From assembly GCF_021729035.1 (NCBI RefSeq), contig NZ_JAJSAP010000003.1:186001-250000 (forward strand): a stretch of 64,000 nt of DNA. Direction: 5' to 3'. Shown here piece by piece: positions 17,303-26,768 of the stretch (its first letter is position 1; the number at the start of each line of letters is the position of its first letter). Under the pieces are notes generated by a model. That model worked only from the letters and a program-made list of their open reading frames with translations. It ran no database searches and was not told the DNA's origin. This stretch comes from Microbulbifer sediminum. Its GTDB lineage: Bacteria > Pseudomonadota > Gammaproteobacteria > Pseudomonadales > Cellvibrionaceae. The position numbers and the translations under genes were made by a program.

Positions 17303-18817
17303 TCAGCTTGACAGGAAGAAGCGATAGGCGGGGTTCTCGGTTTCCTCCCAGTAGGGAAACTGCAACTGATTCAGAAGCTCCCGCAGCTCCTCCCGCTCGG
17401 CCGGGGCAACCTGCATGCCCACCAGTACCCGCCCGTAGGCGGCCCCGTGATTGCGGTAGTGGAACAGGGTGATGTTCCAGCGCCCCGCCAGTTGCTCGAG
17501 GAATTTGCGCAGTGCGCCGGGACGCTCGGGGAATTCGAAGCGGTAGACCACTTCATCCCGCAGCCCCTGGGCCCGCCCGCCCACCAGGTGGCGAATATGC
17601 AGCTTGGCCATCTCGTTGTCAGTCAGGTCGGTGACCTGGTAGCCACCGCCCTGCAAGTCATCCACCAACTGGTGGCGGTCCGCATCCGCCGCCACCTGCA
17701 GGCCGACGAAGATATGGGCCTCACCGCTGTTGGCGTAGCGGTAGTTGAACTCGGTGATCGCGCGGTCGCCCAGGTCACGACAGAACTGCAGGTAGCTGCC
17801 GGGCCGCTCGGGGATGGTGACGGCCAGCACCGCCTCGCGCTTCTCACCGATCTCGGTGCGCTCGCTGATATAGCGCAGGCGGTCGAAATTGGTATTGGCA
17901 CCGCTGCAGACAGTGGCCAGGGCGGCGTTGCGGCTGCCGCTCTGCTCGATGTACTTCTTCAGCCCCGCCAACCCGACGGCTCCGGCGGGCTCGGCGATGG
18001 AGCGGGTATCCTCGAAGATATCCTTGATGGCGGCGCAGACCTCGTCGGTGGACACAGTGATCACACCATCGACGGTCTCACGCAGCACCCGAAAGGTCTC
18101 CTCCCCTATCTGTGCCACCGCCACCCCGTCGGCAAACAGCCCCACCTGCGGCAGGCAGACCCGCTTACCCGCAGCGAGGGCCGCCTGCAGGCAGGCGGCC
18201 TCTTCCGGCTCGACCGCATAGACCTTGATCTCAGGCCGCACATACTTGATGTAGGCGGCCATGCCTGCCGCCAGGCCGCCACCGCCCACCGGAATAAACA
18301 CGGCATCGAGGTTGGCGGAATGCTGGCGCAGCAGCTCCATCGCCACTGTACCCTGACCGGCAATCACATCGGGGTCATCGTAGGGGTGCACAAAGACCAG
18401 GCCGCGCTCCTCAACCAGCTGCTGGGCGCGGGTCTTGGCCTCGTCAAAAGTATCGCCGTGCAGCACCACCTCGGCGCCACGCATGCGCACTGCATTCACC
18501 TTGATCTGCGGTGTCGTGGTGGGCATCACGATGGTGGCGCGCACCCCCAGCTGGGCCGCGCCCATGGCCAGGCCCTGGGCATGGTTGCCCGCGGAAGCTG
18601 CAATCACTCCCCGGGCCCGCTGGTCTGCCGGCAGCTGCAGCAACTTGTTGTAGGCCCCGCGGATCTTGAACGAGAAGACTGGCTGCAGGTCCTCCCGCTT
18701 CAGCAGGATACGGTTGTTGAAGCGGTGCGACAGCTGCCGCATCCCCTCGAGCGGCGTCTCGGTAGCGACATCGTAAATCCGCGCGTCTAAAATGCGCTTG
18801 ATATAGGAGTGGGGCAT
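17303..18817 (-). CDS. ilvA: Threonine dehydratase (biosynthetic, two ACT domains)
   Basis: Deaminates threonine to 2-oxobutanoate, the first step to isoleucine. The PLP lysine is Lys51 in VFSFKIRGAYNK; the glycine-rich phosphate loop is VGGGGLAAGMA. Residues 330-504 hold two ACT-like regulatory domains (RPGSYLQFCRDLGDRAITEF and RPGALRKFLEQL), the arrangement of the isoleucine-inhibited enzyme. Full length at 504 residues. It occupies the spot where E. coli has serA, between fau and rpiA, and is divergent from rpiA. Confidence 0.96.
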   Translation of the reverse strand: MPHSYIKRILDARIYDVATETPLEGMRQLSHRFNNRILLKREDLQPVFSFKIRGAYNKLLQLPADQRARGVIAASAGNHAQGLAMGAAQLGVRATIVMPTTTPQIKVNAVRMRGAEVVLHGDTFDEAKTRAQQLVEERGLVFVHPYDDPDVIAGQGTVAMELLRQHSANLDAVFIPVGGGGLAAGMAAYIKYVRPEIKVYAVEPEEAACLQAALAAGKRVCLPQVGLFADGVAVAQIGEETFRVLRETVDGVITVSTDEVCAAIKDIFEDTRSIAEPAGAVGLAGLKKYIEQSGSRNAALATVCSGANTNFDRLRYISERTEIGEKREAVLAVTIPERPGSYLQFCRDLGDRAITEFNYRYANSGEAHIFVGLQVAADADRHQLVDDLQGGGYQVTDLTDNEMAKLHIRHLVGGRAQGLRDEVVYRFEFPERPGALRKFLEQLAGRWNITLFHYRNHGAAYGRVLVGMQVAPAEREELRELLNQLQFPYWEETENPAYRFFLSS

Positions 18818-19048
18818 GATGGAATCGGGCAGCTGTAGCGGTTGAAACTCTCAGTTCAGGTACATCACATCCTGCGGATCCCGCGACCGACCACCGGTAT
18901 TCCGGAAAGCGACGCGGGAATCCCATGACAGGCAGGCCAGTCTATACGCCGTAAGGCATATTTGCCACCATAAAGACGATTAGGCGCGAATATTTAGCTT
19001 CACAATACCAAAACCTTAAAAATCATTGCAAAGGATGTCCCGAGCACT

Positions 19049-19723
19049 ATGAATCAGGATGAACTCAAGCAGGCCACCGCCCGTGCTGCCGTCGAGCATA
19101 TCGCCCCCAAGCTGGAAGCGGACTCGATAGTCGGCGTCGGCACCGGCTCCACGGCGAATTTCTTTATCGACTACCTGGCGGAGATCAAGGGGCAGTTCGA
19201 CGGCGCCGTGGCCAGCTCCGAGGCTTCTGCCGAGCGCCTGAAGAGCCACGGCATCCCCGTTTACGACCTGAATGCGGTGGATGGGATGCAGGTGTACGTG
19301 GACGGCGCCGACGAGGCCAACGCCGCATTACAACTGGTGAAGGGCGGTGGCGCCGCCCTCACGCGGGAGAAAATCGTCGCCGCCTGTGCGGACGAATTCG
19401 TCTGTATCGCCGATGAGAGCAAGTGGGTACCGGTGCTGGGCAACTTTCCCCTGCCGGTGGAGGTCATCCCCATGGCCCGTTCACTGGTGGCCCGCGAGCT
19501 GGTGAAACTGGGCGGTGATCCCGTTTACCGCCAGGGTGTGACCACCGACAACGGCAACGTGATCCTGGACGTGCACAATCTGGAGATCGCCCAGCCGGTG
19601 GCGCTGGAACAGGCGATCAACAATATTACCGGTGTGGTAACCAACGGCATTTTCGCCATGCGTCCCGCCGATATCCTGCTGCTGGGCACTGCCGCAGGCG
19701 TCAAGACCTACACCGCCGAATAA
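19049..19723 (+). CDS. rpiA: Ribose-5-phosphate isomerase A
   Basis: Interconverts ribose-5-phosphate and ribulose-5-phosphate in the pentose phosphate pathway. [27 protein letters not shown] and [13 protein letters not shown] are the substrate-binding and catalytic blocks; 224 residues is typical. The 231-base gap to the divergent ilvA should contain both promoters, but I could not assign boxes. The downstream lipoprotein gene starts 23 bases later and may share its transcript. Confidence 0.97.
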   Translation: MNQDELKQATARAAVEHIAPKLEADSIVGVGTGSTANFFIDYLAEIKGQFDGAVASSEASAERLKSHGIPVYDLNAVDGMQVYVDGADEANAALQLVKGGGAALTREKIVAACADEFVCIADESKWVPVLGNFPLPVEVIPMARSLVARELVKLGGDPVYRQGVTTDNGNVILDVHNLEIAQPVALEQAINNITGVVTNGIFAMRPADILLLGTAAGVKTYTAE

Positions 19724-19746
19724 CCGCCAGAGTGCAATTGATTGCC

Positions 19747-20385
19747 ATGCTGAATAAGAACAACACGCTCCCCCGCGCCCGGCAGCGCCTGGGCCTGCTG
19801 CTCCTGCCACTGCTGTCGGCGGGCTGCGCCACCACCCCGCCCAACAACACCGAGGATATCTGCAGCATCTTCCGGGAAAAGGACGGCTGGTATGCGGATG
19901 CCAAGGACGCCGAGGAAAAATGGGGCTCACCGGTGGCCACCATGATGGCTTTCCTGCACCAGGAGTCCCGCTTCGTGCACGACGCCCGGCCACCGCGCAC
20001 CAGGATCCTGTGGATCTTCCCCGGCCCGCGCCCCTCAGACGCCTTCGGCTACTCCCAGGCGCTCGGCACCACCTGGCGGACCTACCAGCGCTCCTCTTTC
20101 AACTACGGTGCCGACCGTGACGACTTTGCCGATGCCATCGACTTCGTCGGCTGGTACAACAACAACAGCCAGGCCCAGTGCCGTATCCGCCCGGACGACA
20201 CCTATCACCTTTACCTCGCCTACCACGAGGGGCATGGCGGCTTTAACCGGCGCTCCTTCAACCGCAAGCCCTGGCTGAAGAACGTGGCCAAGAAGGTGTC
20301 AGCCCAGGCCCGCACCTACCAGCGCCAGCTCAACAGCTGTGAGAAATCGCTGCAGCGGCGCAAGAAGTTCCTCGGGATCTTCTAG
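19747..20385 (+). CDS. Lytic-transglycosylase-like lipoprotein
   Basis: A predicted lipoprotein: LLLLPLLSAGC forms the lipobox. The mature part carries FLHQESRF, with Glu in the position of the SLT catalytic acid, then DAFGYSQAL and LAYHEGHGGF, all suggestive of the soluble-lytic-transglycosylase fold. Peptidoglycan cleavage is therefore likely but not proven. The ATG at 19747 was chosen because it begins the signal peptide; GTG 19732 is in frame and neither has a strong ribosome site. It lies directly after rpiA. Confidence 0.75.
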   Translation: MLNKNNTLPRARQRLGLLLLPLLSAGCATTPPNNTEDICSIFREKDGWYADAKDAEEKWGSPVATMMAFLHQESRFVHDARPPRTRILWIFPGPRPSDAFGYSQALGTTWRTYQRSSFNYGADRDDFADAIDFVGWYNNNSQAQCRIRPDDTYHLYLAYHEGHGGFNRRSFNRKPWLKNVAKKVSAQARTYQRQLNSCEKSLQRRKKFLGIF

Positions 20386-20464
20386 CAGAATCATTCCCCC
20401 GACCAGTGAGACAGCCGGAACTGGCCCTGCCAACCACTGTCACAGCCCCCTACAGGTGCAGTGC

Positions 20465-20498
20465 CCATCCGCGGCGGTGTAAAAAACCGCGCGGATGG
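20465..20498 (+). other. Stable hairpin in the gap before the DUF4168 gene
   Basis: CCATCCGCG at 20465-20473 pairs perfectly with CGCGGATGG at 20490-20498, with an inner CGGT/ACCG helix and an A-rich loop. No T-run follows, so an intrinsic terminator is unlikely; it may be a leader structure or a Rho-independent stop of weak type. The rest of the 269-base gap shows nothing else. Confidence 0.35.
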
Positions 20499-20654
20499 CG
20501 GCAGATTTGACAAGAGACTGGCGACAGCGACTAAGCTGAGCGAACAGCTCCACTCTTTTGCCGCCGCGAGAGAACGGCACCTGTAGCCCCACTGCGACGC
20601 TGGGCGCACGACACAAAGCAAAAGCGTCCCTCTCTAACCCATTAGAGGTGTTCA

Positions 20655-21032
20655 ATGAAAATTCCTGCCATCTGTATTGCCGCGCTGTCCCTTCTCCTCG
20701 CCCTGCCCGTCGCCCAGGCACAAAACGGGGAAGCCGCCGCAGCTACAGCGCAGAAGGTTTCCTACTCGGAACCCCAGCTGCAGAGCTTTGCTGACGCCTA
20801 CCGCGCCATCGTGCTCCTCAGCCGGGAATACGCCCCCAAGCTGAAGGCCGCGGAGAACATCGAGCAGGCGGAAGCGCTGAACAAGGAAGCCCAGGGCAAG
20901 ATGGTCGCGGCCATCCAGCAGGCGGGACTGACCAAGGACGAATACCAGCAGATCGCCACCAGCCTGAAGAACGACCCGGAGCTGGTGCAGCGCATCAACG
21001 GCATGCTGCAGAAACACGCCGGCAGCGAATAA
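20655..21032 (+). CDS. DUF4168 secreted protein
   Basis: A 125-residue exported protein with signal peptide (cleavage near PVAQAQ). The mature helical part LQSFADAYRAIVLLS, AIQQAGLTKDEYQQIA and NDPELVQRINGML matches the DUF4168 pattern. The function of the family is not known. GAGGTG stands a few bases before the ATG. Confidence 0.85.
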   Translation: MKIPAICIAALSLLLALPVAQAQNGEAAAATAQKVSYSEPQLQSFADAYRAIVLLSREYAPKLKAAENIEQAEALNKEAQGKMVAAIQQAGLTKDEYQQIATSLKNDPELVQRINGMLQKHAGSE

Positions 21033-21066
21033 CCTTCCCGGGGCGGCCCCACGGGGGCCGCTCCCA

Positions 21067-21378
21067 TCAGTCCAGTGACACCCCCAGCGTCGCGCAGATC
21101 TGCGACAGGTGCCGCTGGACCCATTCCCGGTCAATCGACCCCCAGTCGTGCAACAGGTAGTGCCCGTCGTTGTTGCGCACCCCCTCCTGGACGAACTCCA
21201 CCCGGGTACCGTGCCCCGGCAGCCCCTTCGCGATAATGTCCTGCACCGTGCGCCGGGGCCATCCGGTAGCCGCCTCCAGCGCGGGGTTGTTCGGTTTTTC
21301 CAGCGACTCGATCAGGTAGGCGATCAACAGGCGCCGGCAGATGGTGGGATTGAGCTTCAGCTCGGGGTCATTGGGCAT
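21067..21378 (-). CDS. Small helix-turn-helix protein
   Basis: A 103-residue protein. NPTICRRLLIAYLIESL followed by PALEAATGWPRRTVQDIIAKG reads as a winged helix-turn-helix with recognition helix WPRRTVQDII; the C-terminal part ends HDWGSIDREWVQRHL. Similar small proteins occur in Pseudomonas and relatives without a known target. I chose ATG 21378; the frame extends upstream but the added residues are arginine/glycine-rich and unlikely. It is convergent with the DUF4168 gene, with 34 bases between the stops. Confidence 0.7.
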   Translation of the reverse strand: MPNDPELKLNPTICRRLLIAYLIESLEKPNNPALEAATGWPRRTVQDIIAKGLPGHGTRVEFVQEGVRNNDGHYLLHDWGSIDREWVQRHLSQICATLGVSLD

Positions 21379-21573
21379 GGTGAGTATCCGTGACTGTACA
21401 GACCGTGTTTGTACCACAGCTGCCGGGCCGGCGCCGCGAATCCGGCGGCGCCCAGAGCCGGACATGCCCAATCATAGCCAGAACCAATAAGAACCAAAGA
21501 ATCATTCAGCTTCAACAATCACAGACCCCGCACAATACTGCGTACCAAGCGCATTTATGTCGGTGATTGCCTT

Positions 21574-21768
21574 ATGAAGAAGACCCTCAGCTTCGCCGCA
21601 GTACACATGCTGGTAGCCTTCTCGGTGGGATTCCTGATGACCGGCAGCCTGTGGGTAGGCGGTGCGCTGGCCATGGTGGAGCCGCTGGTAAACACCGTGG
21701 CCTATTACCTCCACGAGAAGCTATGGAAACGTATCGAGGCAACCGGTGAGAACGCTCTTCACGCCTGA
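21574..21768 (+). CDS. DUF2061 membrane protein
   Basis: A 64-residue protein with two hydrophobic segments and the DUF2061 signature: KTLSFAAVHMLVAFSVGFL, then ALAMVEPLVNTVAYYLHEKLW. Family function unknown. Stand-alone gene between the HTH and AraC genes. Confidence 0.88.
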   Translation: MKKTLSFAAVHMLVAFSVGFLMTGSLWVGGALAMVEPLVNTVAYYLHEKLWKRIEATGENALHA

Positions 21769-21963
21769 GGGCGTGTACCGGCTGCCCTGGGCCTCCCCGA
21801 GGACCCCGCCTGCCGCCGCCCATACCTGACCGCCTGAATCAAAAACACGGACATTGCCGACCAAGTTCCCGCGCAAACCTGACTTTCCACCGCGGTTTGC
21901 GCATAATCCCTGCTCCACACCTGCGATGCACGCGGAAAAATCAATAACGCCGAGGGTGACTGA

Positions 21964-22998
21964 GTGGACAGCGAGAACCCCAACCTCCCCGGAGAGGATA
22001 CCGGTATCCCTGCCGCGGCCATTCGTGCCCAGCTGGCGGGCGCCCGGGCTGCAGGGCTCGACTGCGATCGCCTGCTGCTGGACTGCGGCCTGGCGCCGGC
22101 ACTGCTGGAAGAACCGGATGCGCGGCTGGGACGCGACCAGGTGGCCGGACTGCTGCGGCGAGAGTGGGACCTGCTCAGCGACGAATCCGGTGGCTTCCTG
22201 GCCCGGCCGTGGATCCCCGGCACTTTCGCCATGATGGGCCACGCCTGTATCCACTGCCCCAACCTGCGGCGGGCGCTGCTGCGCTCAGCCCGCTTTGTGG
22301 CCATGGTCAGTGACGACCTGCATCTCAGGCTGGTGGAAGACGGCGAGGAGGCGCGCCTGATCTTCCACCACGGCAACGACCGGCAGCTGCCCAACCAGAT
22401 CTTCGTGGAGTCGCTGGCGCTGATCTGGCTACGATTCTTCAGCTGGTTGATCGACCGCACCATCCTGCTGGAACGGGTCAACCTGGCGTTCCCGCCGCCG
22501 GACTATAACGAGGACTACAGCGATATGTTCCCGTGCCGGCACTACTTCCACCAGCGCGAGACCTGCCTGGTCTTCAATACCCGCTTCCTGCAAATGCCGC
22601 TGGTACGGGACCCACAGCAACTGAGCGAATTCCTGGCGCGCGCGCCCGAGTGCCTGCTGGCACAGTACAAGTCTGACAACAGCTTCACCGGCCGCATCCG
22701 GCGCATGCTGCAGGCCCAGAACGCCATCGAGAACCTCTCCCTCGACGACGTCGCTGCGCGCCTCTACATCTCGCCACAGACCCTGCGCCGCCGCCTGAAG
22801 GACGAGGGCAACAGCTGGCAGGACATCAAGGATTCCGTGCGCCGGGACATGGCGGTATACCAGCTCAAACAGCAGGAGACCGCCGTGGCGGAAATCGCCG
22901 AGCGGCTCGGTTTCTCAGAACCCAGCGCCTTCAATCGTGCCTTCAAGAAATGGACCGGCCTGGCGCCGGGCGCCTACCGGGACAAGTTCCGCAGCTGA
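21964..22998 (+). CDS. AraC-family transcriptional regulator
   Basis: A 344-residue regulator. The N-terminal two thirds resemble the 'arabinose-binding' domain typical of OruR/ArgR-type AraC proteins (AMMGHACIHCPNLRRALL). The C-terminal HTH_18 region (about 240-340) shows LSLDDVAARLYISPQTLRRR and the second helix AVAEIAERLGFSEPSAFNRA, ending FKKWTGLAPGAYR. The effector and target are unknown; neighbours are an envelope protein of unknown role and, farther on, the acyl-CoA operon. The start is GTG 21964. Confidence 0.9.
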   Translation: MDSENPNLPGEDTGIPAAAIRAQLAGARAAGLDCDRLLLDCGLAPALLEEPDARLGRDQVAGLLRREWDLLSDESGGFLARPWIPGTFAMMGHACIHCPNLRRALLRSARFVAMVSDDLHLRLVEDGEEARLIFHHGNDRQLPNQIFVESLALIWLRFFSWLIDRTILLERVNLAFPPPDYNEDYSDMFPCRHYFHQRETCLVFNTRFLQMPLVRDPQQLSEFLARAPECLLAQYKSDNSFTGRIRRMLQAQNAIENLSLDDVAARLYISPQTLRRRLKDEGNSWQDIKDSVRRDMAVYQLKQQETAVAEIAERLGFSEPSAFNRAFKKWTGLAPGAYRDKFRS

Positions 22999-23150
22999 TC
23001 AGCTGTAGCGTCCTTTCTGCCACCACCTCCCGGGTCCCTCTCCCCCGGCTGCTGCCTTTACAGGCTGCTCGGGGAGGCGCCATAATCGAACCGGCATAAA
23101 GTTTCATAAAGCTTTAGCAGAGAAAAACAATAAGTCACAGGAAGTGCCAA

Positions 23151-25172
23151 ATGAAAAACAATGTGGCGATAGCTGCGGCCGCGGTTATCGGGCTCAACCT
23201 CGTTATTTACCTGGCCACGCCCTACTACAGTGCCTGGCGCATCATGCAGTCGGTTTCATCCGGCTCACCTGCGCAAATGGAACGCTATATCGATTTTCCC
23301 AGCGTCCAATCTTCCCTCCGCCAACAGGTAGATAGCGCCTTTACCGCGCAGGCGGAAAAGGATCCGATGGTGGCCGCCTTCGCGCCGATGATTCGCCAGG
23401 CGCTGGACTCGATGATCGATGAGCTGGTGCAGCCGGATAAACTGGCCGAGCTGATCCATTCCGGCAAGCTCCAGCCCGCACCGGCACGCCCCGACAAAAC
23501 CGGCACCGCCCGACCGGGTGGCGTCGGGAACGGCGCAGCCGAACTCGACTGGTACGCCTTTTTCGATCGTCCCGACCGCTTCCGTATTTCGGCCGGGGAC
23601 CTGTCGCTGTACATGGAGATGCGCCAGTGGCGCTGGCAGCTGACAGCCATCGGTATTGACGGCCTGCTGGATATGGACGCCCCACGCGGGCAGCCCGTGG
23701 CAAGCGCGGACGCGGCTAGTGCAGAACCCGTGGCCGAGGAAATCGACACCCACAGCCCGCCACCACCCCGGAGCAACATCGACCGGGAGGCACTCAGGGA
23801 GCGCCTGGCGAAGTCTTTTTTCATCACCGGCGACTTCTCCGACAAGGCAATGGTGGAAGGCGATTTCCACTACACGCCGGTGCCCCCCGGCACGGAGATC
23901 GAAGTGACCTGGCTGGATGCCCGCGATGCCGACGGCAATCCGGTACTGGGAAGTTTCACCGAGCAGGAGCTGAAGGAACGCGAGAAATTCAGGAGCGGTA
24001 AAGGCATATTCCAGGGGCAGTGGCAGGACAAGCTGCCCAAAAGCTCCGCCGACGCCAGCGTCGCCACCGCCAGCGGGCAACTGAAGCTACAGCTGCCCGC
24101 ACGAATCGAGCATATTTCCCTGGATGGCAGTCAACTGAATCAATTACAGGTGCAGGGCGATGTCGCCGCGAACCTGACCCAGATGGAAAATGGCAGCCTG
24201 AGCCTGAGCCTGTACCAGCCCCACGATCAAGCCGAAGTGGAGCCGCTGGTTTACATTCGCAACGCCCAGGGCCAGCCATTGCGCAAGCCAAGCGCATCCT
24301 CAGTCACCCCTACTGAACCCGTCGAGAAGGACGAGTTCCCCCGTCCCATGCGCTCGACCCGGATCAGCTACTCCGTCGCCGGCACGCCAGCCAGTGTCGA
24401 TATCTATTTCCCTCTGGGAATGGAGGAAGTGGAGGTTGAGTTCACAGCCACCCAAAAGCCAGAGGTCCTTTTCGGCGAGCTGAAAGCCCCCATACTGCAG
24501 ACCCGCTATGCGGCGCCACGCCCGGAGCAGGAGCTGTCCCCGGTTGACGCAGGCGTGCTGGACGGTATCGAGGTTGAACTGGTGGAGGAAACCACCTGGG
24601 ACAACAAGTCGCACACCTCCCTGCAGTTCACCCTGCCCGAGCTCAGCAACAGCGTATTTGCCCGGGTGGAATACGGCAATCTCCAGGTTTTCAAGGATGG
24701 CCAGGCCGTGGAGTTCACGCCCTCGCAGAGTCGCTCTGGCACTACCGAATACAGCGTTTCCTTCCAGGAGGACACAGACAGCTTCAACTCCGCGTACCTG
24801 GTGCCCGACCGCATCACCGGCAGTATCACGCTCAGCTACCCGGCCAGGGCCGAGACCGTGCGCGTCAACCAGGGCGAAACCTTCCGCGGGGCAACGCTGG
24901 ACGGCGCCCAGTTAAGCTACCCGAAAGACGGCGAGTTCCCGCGCTATAGTTCCGTATTCAATCCCCGATCCGCCAGTGCATTCGACAGCGACGGCCGCCG
25001 GATCGCCTATCTCCCCGGCGGCGATTACTGGGACGATGATTCGTACTCTCTCTATTTCTGGGGAGAGCCCGACCATGTGGAACTGAAAGCGATCACGGAG
25101 TGGGTTGAGAAGGAAATCCCGGTGGACCTGTCCCTGGATGACCTGCAGAGCACCGGCGATTCACGCGGCTAG
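23151..25172 (+). CDS. DUF2939 protein with large beta-rich C-terminal region
   Basis: A 673-residue exported or membrane-anchored protein. The hydrophobic N-terminus and the first 180 residues fit DUF2939 (YYSAWRIMQSVSSGSP, ERYIDFPSVQSSLRQQ, FRISAGDLSLYMEMRQW). The remaining ~450 residues are beta-rich, hydrophilic and unrecognised. They seem to hold a diverged duplication: ASVDIYFPLGMEEVEVEFTA around 420 and YSLYFWGEPDHVELKAITEW near 640. Family DUF2939 proteins are normally about 180-200 residues, so the extension is unusual. The gene ends in a terminator shared with the convergent OmpA-type gene. Confidence 0.75.
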   Translation: MKNNVAIAAAAVIGLNLVIYLATPYYSAWRIMQSVSSGSPAQMERYIDFPSVQSSLRQQVDSAFTAQAEKDPMVAAFAPMIRQALDSMIDELVQPDKLAELIHSGKLQPAPARPDKTGTARPGGVGNGAAELDWYAFFDRPDRFRISAGDLSLYMEMRQWRWQLTAIGIDGLLDMDAPRGQPVASADAASAEPVAEEIDTHSPPPPRSNIDREALRERLAKSFFITGDFSDKAMVEGDFHYTPVPPGTEIEVTWLDARDADGNPVLGSFTEQELKEREKFRSGKGIFQGQWQDKLPKSSADASVATASGQLKLQLPARIEHISLDGSQLNQLQVQGDVAANLTQMENGSLSLSLYQPHDQAEVEPLVYIRNAQGQPLRKPSASSVTPTEPVEKDEFPRPMRSTRISYSVAGTPASVDIYFPLGMEEVEVEFTATQKPEVLFGELKAPILQTRYAAPRPEQELSPVDAGVLDGIEVELVEETTWDNKSHTSLQFTLPELSNSVFARVEYGNLQVFKDGQAVEFTPSQSRSGTTEYSVSFQEDTDSFNSAYLVPDRITGSITLSYPARAETVRVNQGETFRGATLDGAQLSYPKDGEFPRYSSVFNPRSASAFDSDGRRIAYLPGGDYWDDDSYSLYFWGEPDHVELKAITEWVEKEIPVDLSLDDLQSTGDSRG

Positions 25173-25202
25173 CGGCTGCCCACCCCTGTCAAATAATGAC
25201 CC

Positions 25203-25230
25203 AAAAATCCCCGCCGTAGCGGGGATTTTT
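25203..25230. terminator. Bidirectional intrinsic terminator
   Basis: AAAAATCCCCG at 25203-25213 pairs with CGGGGATTTTT at 25220-25230 around a six-base loop. U-tracts occur on both strands, serving the converging DUF2939 and OmpA-type genes. Confidence 0.9.
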
Positions 25231-25262
25231 CTTGGCGCTCGCGCTGAGGCACAGGGGGAAGA

Positions 25263-26510
25263 TTACTCGAATTTCACCACTCGCACGCTGATACGGCGGT
25301 TCTGCTGTTTTCCTGCGTCAGTGGCATTGTCAGCCAGCGGCTTGGCAGAGCCCATGCCCATACTGGTAATGCGCTCGCCCTCGATCCCCTTTTCCACCAG
25401 CATCTGCTTAACTGCATCGGCGCGCTCTTGTGACAGTGCCTTGTTGCGGTTCTCGTCGCCCTCGCTGGAAGTGTGTCCCTCGATGGCGATGGTGAGCCCG
25501 GGATTATTGCTGAGAATCGTCGCCAGCGCCTGCACATCTGGAACCGAGGCACTGGCGACCTCGGCGCTGTCCTGTTGGAACTCAATCTTCAGGCGGAACT
25601 CCCGGTTCGGGTCACGGGAGGTATTGTCCAGGTACTGCTGCATGCTGGAGCCGAGATCCTCATCGCCACCGGTACCTGCAGTGCCCTGCTGCGGGGCTGC
25701 ACCGGGGGGCGTCGAGTCCGGCTCCGCGTCCGGTTGGCCGGAAGTGCCAGGTTCCTCAGTGATGATTTCCTCATCCAGCACCCCCTCACCGGGGGACTCC
25801 TCCATCTGCTCTTTCCTGGCGCACATATTCAACGCATACAGCACTGCCAGGGCAATCAGCAGTGGCCAGAACCACTTGGCAAATCCGGCACGCTTTCTCT
25901 CGACCTTGTGATGGGTGCGCGGCGTCTGGGGCTCGGAGTGGCCGTGACTCTCGAGGTGCTGGCCCAGGTCTTCAAAATCGTGCACACCGATGGTCTTCAG
26001 CAGGCCATTCGGCAGGTGCCCCTTGATATGGGGCTTCTGCGCAAACAGCAGCCCTCCCAGGCCACCGGCATCCAGGCCCTTGCCCTTCACTACCCTGCTC
26101 ACCAGTGCCATCACAATCGGGGCGGCAGTTTTGAGCAGGCGGCCGCCCTTGTCGCCATCGAGCCCCAGCGCACTGCCCAGCAGGCCGCCCACGTCACCGG
26201 CCTTGGACCCGAAAAGGGATTCCGCCAGTTTGCCACCGGTCTGCTGCAGGCTGTCCAGCTGCGACGAGTCCTGGAGAATGTCCGGTAGCGCCGACAGGTC
26301 CAGTCCCGGGCCATCGGTCGCCATGTTGAACATACTGACCCGCCCGGTCTTGCTTTCCCCCTTGTTCAGCATGCCTGCCAGTACCGAGGAGACCCCGGTA
26401 TTGACCGCCGCCTCCCCCTGGTCCTCCGGTAGCCCCAGGGCACCCTTGAGCGCATCAATCCCGGAAGTGCCCAACTGGCGCACGGCCATCTCCAGAAGAT
26501 TTTCAGCCAT
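25263..26510 (-). CDS. DUF937-TM-OmpA C-domain protein
   Basis: A 415-residue protein in three parts. Residues 1-200 are Gly/Leu-rich and match DUF937 (GGLLGSALGLDGDKGGRLL, APIVMALVSRVVKGKG). One membrane segment, WPLLIALAVLYALNMC, lies near 213-230. After an acidic/proline linker, residues 305-415 form an OmpA-like peptidoglycan-binding domain (LTIAIEGHTSSEGDENRNKA, LSQERADAVKQML, NRRISVRV). This predicts an inner-membrane protein with its OmpA domain in the periplasm bound to the cell wall. ATG 26510 has GAGG upstream. Confidence 0.85.
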   Translation of the reverse strand: MAENLLEMAVRQLGTSGIDALKGALGLPEDQGEAAVNTGVSSVLAGMLNKGESKTGRVSMFNMATDGPGLDLSALPDILQDSSQLDSLQQTGGKLAESLFGSKAGDVGGLLGSALGLDGDKGGRLLKTAAPIVMALVSRVVKGKGLDAGGLGGLLFAQKPHIKGHLPNGLLKTIGVHDFEDLGQHLESHGHSEPQTPRTHHKVERKRAGFAKWFWPLLIALAVLYALNMCARKEQMEESPGEGVLDEEIITEEPGTSGQPDAEPDSTPPGAAPQQGTAGTGGDEDLGSSMQQYLDNTSRDPNREFRLKIEFQQDSAEVASASVPDVQALATILSNNPGLTIAIEGHTSSEGDENRNKALSQERADAVKQMLVEKGIEGERITSMGMGSAKPLADNATDAGKQQNRRISVRVVKFE

Positions 26511-26768
26511 AGCAGAACCTCGTCGCCAAAAACAACTCAACGTCTCCCATGAGTGTAAAGCAGCGGGCGTTCCACATTAGTTCGATTCTGAATAACAAAA
26601 TGCCTGGGGCGCCGGGCCGGTGCATGACCTGCGGACTGCCGTTACCGGTCCCGGACGGAAAAAGGTGCCGCTGTCGTGCCAGTCACGCCTTGCGGCGCAT
26701 TTTGTCATTGCACGCCAACGGGATGAGGCTAATGTAAGGAGCAGTCCAATAATAAAGAGGCACCCACT

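Noticed and set aside
17447-18790. A 447-codon plus-strand frame opposite ilvA
   Set aside because: Antisense shadow caused by GC-biased third positions; ilvA has all its motifs on the other strand.
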